Part shown: positions 56,804 through 64,000 of the stretch, piece after piece
How positions within the stretch are numbered: the first letter of the stretch is position 1
Layout: every line of letters begins with the position of its first letter
Assembly: GCA_013407085.1 (NCBI GenBank)
Contig: JACCGJ010018178.1
Span: forward strand, 21,394-85,393
Source of the DNA: Atriophallophorus winterbourni
Taxonomy: Eukaryota > Platyhelminthes > Trematoda > Plagiorchiida > Microphallidae
Direction of reading: 5' to 3'
Length of the DNA: 64,000 nucleotides
The notes under the pieces: generated by a model
What the model was told of the DNA's origin: nothing
The model's database searches: none
The model's input: the letters and a program-made list of their open reading frames with translations, nothing else
Translations under genes and position numbers: made by a program

Positions 56804-57531
56804 TTCAAAGATTTTTCTTGAGTTACTAAGGACAAATTCGGAGCTCACTTCGATTGAACTTTTGAGATTAGATATTAGCCATATCCAAAACTCATGTACG
56901 TTGCTGGTTTCCGTTTTGCAGTTAAACGTGTTTTTCAGAACATCACTCAACGCCATAGTGTTGATCCGCCTAACTCTTTTACGAGCATCATTTTTTCTTA
57001 CAGCTTCAAACAGATAGTCAAACTGGATGACGACGTGATCACTTAGTCCCTGTGGACTTTCGTAAGCAATGTTATCAATGTCATGTTCATTGCTTGTCAG
57101 AACGAGATCTAAGAGTGAAGGTAAATCGTTTCCGCGGTATCGGGTATTACATGTAATGTGGTTATGAAGAGGAATATCCTCGAACAACTCACTGAATGCG
57201 CGCTCGAGGAAGTGTTCTGGGTAAATGGTACTGCTTTGCAGATTCGGTAAATTGAAATCACCCATAATCAAAAATCCACAAGTTTATCTGGAAGTAACCG
57301 TGCGATTGTAAGTTTACTGTGCAGACGGTGGGCGATATACTACTCCCAAAACACAGTCTTCGCCGTTAGCTAGTCGGGTTGAGCACCAGAGTGTATCCAG
57401 TAACACGACGCCTAGATCCGTAATCTCACGGCACAGAAGGTTTTGGCTATAATACAAAGCTACTCCTCGTCCTCTGGTTTCACGGTCATGACGACTAAGT
57501 GACATTCCTGGTAATTCTAGTTCACTATTTT

Positions 57532-57868
57532 GTGATTCAAAGTGATTCAAAGTTGTAATGGTCTAAAAAGCATTTAGCTTAACAATAACCATAGGATGGA
57601 GTTATGAGGTATATACAATAAAAAAGAAGAACAGAAAAACTCATGTAGTGTAAATCGTATCAAAGTTTGGGTTGTCTCTCAAGTGTTTGTCCAAATTAGC
57701 TTTAAAAATATCCAGGTTGGCTGAGTGTGTAACAGTGGAGGGGAGGGTGTTCCATGTGAAACTTACACGTACAGCATACGAATATCTTCGACAGTTCAGT
57801 CTTGAAGTGGGAATAAGCACTGAAAGTTCGTGTTTCCGTGTTGATGAGTCTGCAGCCACGTTTCCGTT
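57532..57868 (-). mobile_element. 5'-truncated CR1-type LINE inserted in LINE endonuclease
   Basis: Minus strand: the last 75 or so codons of an RT C-terminus (KHELSVLIPTSRLNCRRYSY, VSFTWNTLPSTV, stop at about 57650) and the family 3' UTR with atggtctaaaaagc, ending in two gtgattcaaa decamers (57532-57551). The endonuclease frame of the host LINE resumes on each side. Related to, but distinct from, its host element. Confidence 0.82.
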
Positions 57869-58052
57869 ACGGCGATGATGTCTGGTGAACATCTCAGAAA
57901 AACTGCACGCAGTTCACCGATTTTGTTTCCGAGACATTGTGCGTTAGTGTAGATGCATTTCATAGTTGTTTTTCTCAACAAGGATGGGGTGTGGGGATGA
58001 AGGCTAGTGGAGTGCAGAATATATGTTAGGCCGACTCCTCCAGAGTCGGCAA

Positions 58053-59577
58053 CTAAAGGTTTTTCGCTTGCAGGGATGCTTCATCGTTTTGGGGTTGTAC
58101 TGTTGTAATACAGTGATCTATCGTATCGGCTGGAATTGTTTCGGACACGTCAAAAACTGATTGACTTAGTAGTGTTTCTATTGAACTTAGTGGTGCATCT
58201 ACCTTTTCAATATGGTGTTTCGATGCACCTAGTCTAATTTCTCGCTCGATTATTCTGCGGCCATTTTCCCAACGAGTTTTGACCGTGTTCAACATATCAT
58301 TACGCAAGAACGTTTTTTAAGGGGCTTAGGACCAATGCCCTTATAATTCGTAGATTCGGGGATGCGAAACGTGTCCGTCACAGCTACTTCACGCAAACCA
58401 AATATATCACTGAGGAATCTCCATTGATCGTGTTTGCGCTGCACCGCTTTATCAGTTGGTTCGTAAGCTTCTGGAACTCCCAAAAGGATTATACTTCGAT
58501 CATCCCTCTGTTTCGTTTGGTCTTGTTGCCAGTCCTTTCGGGCGCTTTCCCACCAACACACATCAGCAAAGATCCTTGCAGTGATCTCTGAACGCTCCTT
58601 GCGCAGGAGAAAAGCGGACAGTAAGATGTTTTAGGATCCCTTTCAGAGTGAACGGTGATTCTAAGCAATCTTGGCTGGTCCAGATTTGAAGAAGTAGGTT
58701 TACGACTTAGCCGTATCAATGATAGTGGTTCAACTGGCTCCAAGTCCATGTTGTTGCACAACCTTTTCCATTCTTATATATCGTTCTTTAGCCTGTCCCC
58801 TAGTAAGGTGGCACGCGTTTCCTTCACGTTGGTGGAAATCACGCTTAGTCCATGGACTGAATGTACACTGTGTTTGGCGTTTTCGCTGGTTGCTGGACGT
58901 TTCAACTACCTTAGATCGAATACCTATAGTGTCCACTTTGGAAGTGTTTTGCATCATGACTTTTGGTTTTGAACCTGAGGGTTTTCGCTGATCCTTCGGG
59001 TGAGCAGGTGGCTTTGGCTACGAATCTTTTTGCGGACCAGGGATGTTTTGGGCAGACAGGCCTTTAACAGTCGCATTTGTGAAGGTGGCCTTTTGATGAA
59101 AAGGACGCTCCTCAAGACACTCCGGCACATTTGCAACAGCTGAACATTCGTGTTGAAAGATCGATGATTAAGCGTTTATCTGACTGGTATTACCGTCAGT
59201 GGTTTCCGATTGATCGAAAAACATACTGGCAAACTGAGAATTTTGAGTCTCTACCGATGTTTTCAACGTTTGTATAATAAGCTTTAAGCTCAGCATCCGA
59301 TCATCCAGGATGCTTTTCGCAACAGTTAAATCTGCAACGCAGTTAAATCTGCGTTTGGTTTAGCTCGACAACGTTTGCACACGTAGCATACACCAGGCAT
59401 GTTTTCATCCATCAGGATCGATAGCGCATCCGGGGTCAATGATTTGTCACATTTTGCGTGACATTTGTGGGAACAGTTTTGACACGTGACAGATTTGACC
59501 TTACCACTGACGACTTTCATGCAGACGACGCACGTTTCGCGAACATCAGATTGTTTCATGTTAACGGGGTCAACCAA
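58053..59577 (-). pseudogene. LINE ORF1 with PHD finger and RRM-like region
   Basis: PHD-like finger at 59326-59577 (CVVCMKVVSGKVKSVTCQNC, then HAKCDKSL and VCYVCKRC), basic linkers (58730-59136) and an RRM-like end at 58289-58561 (RSIILLGVPEAYEPTDKAVQ, FLSDIFGLREVAVTDTFRIP). Frames change at least four times. Same layout as the ORF1 genes at 23-24 and 28 kb. Confidence 0.72.
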
Positions 59578-59999
59578 AAGTACAAATCAGAGCACAAAAA
59601 TCGATACGGCTGCGGTTGGTTTGTGTGGTATTGGGCGGAGTTGACGGAAAATGACGGGTTGTCGGAAAATTTCGTCACTCGATTTAGCTGCTAATTTGCC
59701 AGATTCCCTTTGAGATTTTTGGCGTGAATTTGATATCACGTTGTGTATTTCTCCGAGTAGTTCCCGACAGTGATAAACACCAATGGGGTAATCGAACAGC
59801 AGAAACACAAAAGCGATTCCAATCAACGAACAAACTGTAGAAAAATCCACGGTTGACGTACACAAAGAACGACACGTCGCAGATGGATGATTCTTGTATG
59901 AATAGATCCGACGTAGCAAGATTTCAGATAGATATCCAAAAATCAAACCGATCGGATGAAAACCAAGAAAGTTATATCCAAAAATATCGGAGGTAAAAA

Positions 60000-61236
60000 T
60001 TAATCCAACCGCACGTCACGTCAAGTAGGTGTGCTCATGGTTGAGGCTACCAGGTAGGATGGCGACAAGCGTCAGTGATCCGCAGGTGGCGTTTGTCACG
60101 GTTTTCACAGCAGGAGGTGCGTGCGTACCAAAGGGATACACGAAGGATGAGTGAATTCCAGGCTAAAAGATAGGATGGCGAAAAGTGTCGGTGATCCGGG
60201 GGTGGCGCGTGCCACGGTTTCCACAGCGGGAGGTGGATGTGTACCTGAGAAGTGAGAAGAAGAAAAACCTCTAGTGCATCAAATTTATGGCCACAACCGA
60301 GTTATAGTGAAGAGGTACAAAAAGCCTACACTGGATATACCAAGCGATAATAACACGTTAAATACCCGCTATATAATTCGCAAATGTGCCGTTCCGGACG
60401 CCTACTCACTGTGGAGATGGCGGATTGCGGGTAAATACATGATGTACACATGGTTGTTATCAAATATGGTGGTGTTGCCATCAAAGTGTCATGCTGAACG
60501 TACCCACTGACTTTCGGCCATACTAATTTTTCCGTAACAAACGTAACACAAGCACGAATGCCAGGATGGGAAAGATTGCGTATGGTTTGACTAATGCGCC
60601 GCTCATAAAAGCAGACAGGGTAAGTAGTCGGAGAGCGCTTCGCGATAAGTCGCACAGAATATCGCTCATGCCATCGGGCAAGGGGAGAGTTGTGATGAAA
60701 GAATAGGCGTCCCTGAGCTGTGCGATGCCGGCATCGGTAGCTTGAACTGCAGCGATTTCGCTGAGGTCGAGGGATAGTGGGCAGTCAATCACACACGTTG
60801 TAGAGATAGGAATTGTGGCACCTAAGATATATCGTATGTCAGCCGTGAAACGACTGCCAAAATCGTGGTGTGTAGATTGTGTTATAACCCTACTTGTGAA
60901 TCGACGTAAATGGCTTGATGATATAATACTTGATGAAAGGAGATAAAAATATTAACCTGAAATAACGCCGATGTGAATCGGGAAAAAATTACGTACCGGA
61001 ACAAAATCGCGGTGCTTGGATATTGGGCTCACCATTTGTAGTACACGAATGATTCGTGCATCACGTCGGGCTCACCAATTTGCAGTAGGCGGACCACTAC
61101 AATAATGTCCCCAAGAATGCTGCAGAAAAGGCACATGAGATGGAAGATTTATCGCGGAAGCAACCACGAAACACGAATCAACGGGAAGTGCGTATCAAGG
61201 TCAATTGTTAGGTACAGTAAAACAATCTTGTTTAAT
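60000..61236 (-). mobile_element. CsRn1-like gypsy, internally deleted copy
   Basis: Minus strand: LTR (about 61236-61081), tRNA-Trp-type primer site (61060-61077), leader, then directly the RNase H/integrase linker (CPLSLDLSEIAAVQATDAGI, 60523-60792) and integrase zinc region (NLSHPGIRACVTFVTEKLVW, 60326-60655), then a non-coding 3' region (60300-60050) with two imperfect copies of a ggatggcga...gtcrgtgatcc unit. gag, protease and RT are gone. The 3' LTR is not seen. Confidence 0.68.
61060..61077 (-). promoter_or_regulatory. Retrotransposon primer binding site (tRNA-Trp type)
   Basis: Plus-strand atcacgtcgggctcacca matches the 3' end of metazoan tRNA-Trp (atcacgtcggggtcacca) at 17 of 18 positions, 3 bases inside the LTR. 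A tRNA-Trp primer is a hallmark of the CsRn1 lineage. Confidence 0.7.
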
Positions 61237-61324
61237 ATATGACAGCAAAATCAAAATAAACGAGAGTGTATGGTACGAACGAAAATTTTGAAAAGAAAAA
61301 TGTTCGGAGCTCACAAATTTTTAG

Positions 61325-61575
61325 TGATTGATCCAGTGGAGATTTCACCATTAACTGCCTTCTGATTATTGTACCCAACAAATTGGAACACACTTCTCAG
61401 CGTAACAAGGCATACAGCTCCAAAACAATCAAATGATAGACTTGTCCCGGAACAGAACAAATGAGCAGCGTGAATATTATATTTAAATTGTGTACATATT
61501 TACATGTATCATTATAACAAAACAAATGACGAAATATGTAGGATTATTATAATAAAATATACAACGATGAAAAGC
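61325..61575 (-). repeat. Partial LTR of the second gypsy family
   Basis: Matches 41490-41826 without its AT-rich expansion (attgtacccaacaaat, catacagctccaaaacaatc, acaaaacaaatgac). Followed on the minus strand by aatttgtgagctccgaac, possibly a primer site of this family. Confidence 0.55.
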
Positions 61576-61684
61576 CCATAGTGTCTTCCGCTTTTGGAGC
61601 TTTAGAGGTTGAAAACACAATTAATCAAACACTACAAGAAAACGTATACAACATTACGGTCACTAAACATTATTTCGGACCATA

Positions 61685-61815
61685 TCACAAAGAATCAGAA
61701 GCCACTGTGAATTCTGATCTCTTGGGTCCCAAAGTTGGAAATGTACTGAACCAACGGGGTTAAGTTTTAAAGTCAAGGACTTCATTTGCTTGAAACAACT
61801 CACTCTGTCCACCCC
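61685..61815. repeat. 131-bp direct repeat near the LTR element, left copy
   Basis: Nearly identical to 63705-63832 (gaagccactgtgaattctga, actgaaccaac, gtcaaggacttcat, ctgtccacccctaca). 72 bp separate it from the LTR of the deletion derivative. No assigned function. Confidence 0.75.
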
Positions 61816-61887
61816 TACAGCGACGCCATTCCAAGTTACGACTGGCAAACTAAGGGGCAATTTCCTATTCGCAATACGTGGCCTAAT

Positions 61888-62064
61888 TGCAGTAGACCAG
61901 ATTACTACAATAATGTCCCCAAAAATGTTGGAGAAAAGGCAGGTTGACCGGAAGATATATAGCGGTAGCCAGAACGTGTACAGAGCGGTCACGTTGCACG
62001 CACGAACGGAAGTTAATAATTGTCAAGGTCAATATTTTGATGAAGAAAAACAAGCGGTGTTACA
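61888..62064 (-). repeat. 3' LTR of the deletion derivative
   Basis: 177 bp, preceded on the minus strand by a G-rich tract (ttggagggggggctg). Flanking bases do not give a clear target duplication. Confidence 0.82.
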
Positions 62065-63525
62065 CAGCCCCCCTCCAAGAAGTCTGGTCAGCGAAGACTT
62101 CTGATCGGGAGCTGCTAGTAGCGTAGGTCATGCGGGTGTCAGGTTACCCCGGGTAGGAACGTAGTCTCTCAGCAACCAGTCACATAGAAGTCAGCCATGG
62201 CGCTCGGTCTGCGTGGGTCGATCTTCGTTGTTTCGAGAGTAGGATGTACGGTGAACCGATCGGGACTAAGCCAAGTAGCGTCTCACGTGTGAGTGAACGT
62301 ACTGCCTAACCGCTTCACACGGAGTGAACAGCTGCTAGCGGGATTTCCCCCTTTGGCGTGGTCTTAGTCCGAACCCAATTTGAGCAGAAACAGGCGCATT
62401 CGTAGGCTTGACAACAAGAACCAGAGGCTTCAAAAACACAGTCTCTGCTCAGAATTTCTTGCGTCCCGAAGGATGATAAACGGCCGCGCCAGGAGAATCG
62501 GTTGGCGTGTCAATCTGGGCTGGTAAGGACCTTGTGAGACATGACAGTCGTGTTGGAACAATTGTACTCGTTGTTGGTGGTTGGGACTAACAGATGAGTT
62601 GGAGGCAAGCGTAGGTGGACCAGGAAGGGTGCGCGATTCGGTGGCATCAGCGGTGGGTGTGTGCGTACCCGAGGAAAGAAATAAAAAGAAAAATCCCTGG
62701 TGCATGGGTTTAGTGCCACGACCGAGTGATTAGAATGAGGTACGAAATAATGCACGCGTGTATGCCAAAAGATATGAAAGTATTAAATATTTACAACAAA
62801 ATCAGCGAATTGAACGGGTTGCCGTTTGGCACGTTTGGTTCCTGTAGTGGCCGGTTCTGGGTTAGCTGTGGGTACAGGAGGGGCAATGACCAGTGGTGCC
62901 GGAATTGGCGTTGGGTCATGTGCGATAACTTCCTCGTCCATGAAAGCCGGCTTGACTCTGTCGATTGAGACAGTGCATTGCTTGCCGACACGGTCAATGA
63001 CAACCGTATTGGGAGACCGCCCGTGTTAATCGACGTGTGCTAATGTTTGGGGCTTTGCGGTGCCGGCATCGGATAGCTTGCACTGCAGCGATTTCGCTGA
63101 GGTCGAGGGAGAGTGCCCAGTCTATCACACACGTTGTAGAGATAGGAATTGTGGCACCTAAGATATATCGTATGTCAGTCGTAAAATGACTGACAAAATC
63201 CTGGTGCATAGTCTCTCTAGGAGAGTACCTACCCGACGATCTGTTGATTGATGTACGAGAGGCCTACAAGCAGTAAACAAAGTAAACTGTCTGCCCTTTA
63301 GATTGTATTCTAACCCGACTTGTGAATCGATCAACAAGTGTAGTTATGTGATGCATATGACGTTTTGATGTAAAACGTGTTACAGGAGGTAAAAAATTAT
63401 CATGAAATAACGCCGATGTAAATCGGGAATTGACGTACCGGAAACAATCTCGAATTGTGCGTGGATATTGTGCTTACCAATTGTAGTACACGAAGGATTT
63501 GTGTATCACGTCGGGCTCACCGATT

Positions 63526-63702
63526 TGCAGTTGACCAGATTACTACAATAATGTCCCCAAGAATGTTGGAGAAAAGGCAGGTTGACTGGAAGATATAAAG
63601 CGGTATTCCAAACGTGTACAGAGCGGTCACGTTGCACGCACGAAAGGAAGTTTATAATTGTCAAGGTCAATATTTTGATGAGGAAAAACAAGCGGTGTTA
63701 CA
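63526..63702 (-). repeat. 5' LTR of the deletion derivative
   Basis: 177 bp, TG...CA ends on the minus strand, same length as its partner. Confidence 0.82.
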
Positions 63703-63704
63703 AA

Positions 63705-63832
63705 GAATAAGAAGCCACTGTGAATTCTGATCTCTCGGGTCCCAACGTTGGAAGTGTACTGAACCAACCGGAGTAAGTTTTAAAGTCAAGGACTTCATCT
63801 GCTTGAAACAACTCAGTCTGTCCACCCCTACA
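63705..63832. repeat. 128-bp direct repeat near the LTR element, right copy
   Basis: Directly abuts the LTR at 63702 and matches 61685-61815. Confidence 0.75.
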
Positions 63833-63834
63833 AC

Positions 63835-64000
63835 CTAGGTATATTCTAGGTGGCAAGATCCTCACTGTCACAACGCAAGAAAAGGATCTCGGAGTGATCG
63901 TGCAACATGACTTGGGCTGTTCTGCTCAGTGTAAAAGTGCTTCAACCGTAGCTAATAGAAACGTTGGGCTCTTGAAGCGGGCATTCGGAACCATCGATTC
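63835..64000 (+). pseudogene. LINE reverse transcriptase thumb fragment, cut by window edge
   Basis: Plus-strand frame reads YILGGKILTVTTQEKDLGVI, QHDLGCSAQCKSASTVANRN and VGLLKRAFGTID, the conserved block after RT motif C in CR1/jockey-type LINEs. Open to the window edge. Related to the fragment at 15905-16605. Confidence 0.75.

Larger units (their letters stand above)
49224..57981 (-). pseudogene. LINE ORF2 (endonuclease and RT) split in four pieces
   Basis: Endonuclease start CIYTNAQCLGNKIGELRAVF and DIIAVTETWLQ (57860-57981). After the truncated LINE: GMSLSRHDRETRGRGVALYY, CVLGVVYRPPSAQ (57314-57550), MGDFNLPNLQSS, GLSDHVVIQFDY (56804-57271). After piggyBac: the RT entry LKTGKSPGADGITPKILKQF, IPTDWKRGIISPIYKGE (54010-54675), SGVPQGSVLGPILFLVYANE (53519-53788; motif C lost in a short gap), QSWSPWIKRDRKLMERI (53053-53253). 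After BEL: SRLNCRRYYYPVRVCFTWNS and the stop at 49224. Confidence 0.82.
49111..59960 (-). mobile_element. CR1-type LINE carrying three nested insertions
   Basis: One LINE on the minus strand, about 4.7 kb of its own sequence spread over 10.8 kb. ORF1 lies at 59577-58053 and the ORF2 endonuclease starts at 57950. A truncated LINE (57532-57868), a piggyBac (54697-56803) and a BEL element (49418-53003) interrupt ORF2. The C-terminus and 3' UTR resume at 49412-49131, ending in two ggtaattcaa decamers (49111-49130). Confidence 0.85.
61888..63702 (-). mobile_element. 1.8-kb CsRn1-like deletion derivative, LTR to LTR
   Basis: Two 177-bp LTRs (63526-63702 and 61888-62064; 10 differences by eye), starting tgtaacaccgc and ending actgca. 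Primer site 63505-63522 (atcacgtcgggctcaccg). Interior: a short leader, the RNase H/integrase linker (ALSLDLSEIAAVQA, 63040-63209), a jump to the pol C-terminus (TVVIDRVGKQCTVSIDRVKP, then KRAKRQPVQFADFVVNI and stop near 62800), a non-coding 3' region and a purine tract before the 3' LTR. About 3 kb of gag-pol is absent. Confidence 0.82.

Noticed and set aside
1..64000. rRNA genes, tRNA genes, CRISPR arrays, bacterial operons
   Set aside because: None seen; introns, LINEs and LTR elements show eukaryotic DNA. The tRNA-Trp similarity at 61060 and 63505 is a retrotransposon primer site only.

Overview
The window is metazoan nuclear DNA: one intron-containing host gene on the left and a dense, mostly decayed and nested retrotransposon landscape on the right. 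The mix of repeats (Penelope-like element, CsRn1-like Ty3/gypsy with a tRNA-Trp primer site, BEL/Pao, RTE, several CR1-type LINEs) and the divergent nuclear corepressor suggest a flatworm, probably a trematode. That assignment is inference, because no species-diagnostic gene is present.

Host gene (751-13080, minus strand). Eleven exons with GT-AG borders and consistent phases encode the N-terminal 1,044 residues of an NCoR/SMRT-type nuclear receptor corepressor. Reading 5' to 3' they carry a Gln/Pro/Ser-rich N-terminus, a KRPRL motif, a coiled coil, the conserved basic block before the deacetylase-activating region, and the first SANT domain (DAD, which binds and activates HDAC3). The gene runs off the left edge, so SANT2 and the receptor-interaction region are not in the window. 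Its introns hold a 5'-truncated Penelope-like element with RT, GIY-YIG and a hammerhead-ribozyme-like motif on the opposite strand, two further Penelope fragments, and SINE-like copies.

13-34 kb has no convincing host gene. It holds a SINE-like family with (ACAT)n or (ATG)n tails, an LTR-like dispersed family, four LINE fragments, and two long CR1-type LINEs on the minus strand (20.6-24.0 and 24.2-28.8 kb). The second is split in RT motif A by a solo BEL LTR. A gypsy integrase fragment (32.8-33.9 kb) ends this region.

34-41.5 kb has a plus-strand RTE LINE interrupted by a 397-bp insertion with a 10-bp target duplication, then three gypsy fragments in both orientations.

41.5-49.1 kb is a minus-strand gypsy element carrying a 977-bp internal direct duplication, with a 5'-truncated LINE sitting 12 bp from the duplication junction.

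49.1-60 kb is one CR1-type LINE (minus strand) containing three later insertions: a BEL/Pao element (49418-53003, 5-bp target duplication), a piggyBac element (TTAA to TTAA, 54697-56803) and a 5'-truncated LINE (57532-57868).

60-64 kb holds CsRn1-like gypsy pieces, including a 1.8-kb LTR-to-LTR deletion derivative, and ends in a plus-strand LINE reverse transcriptase fragment.

Nothing but the corepressor gene looks like a functional host gene. No rRNA or tRNA gene or CRISPR array was seen.
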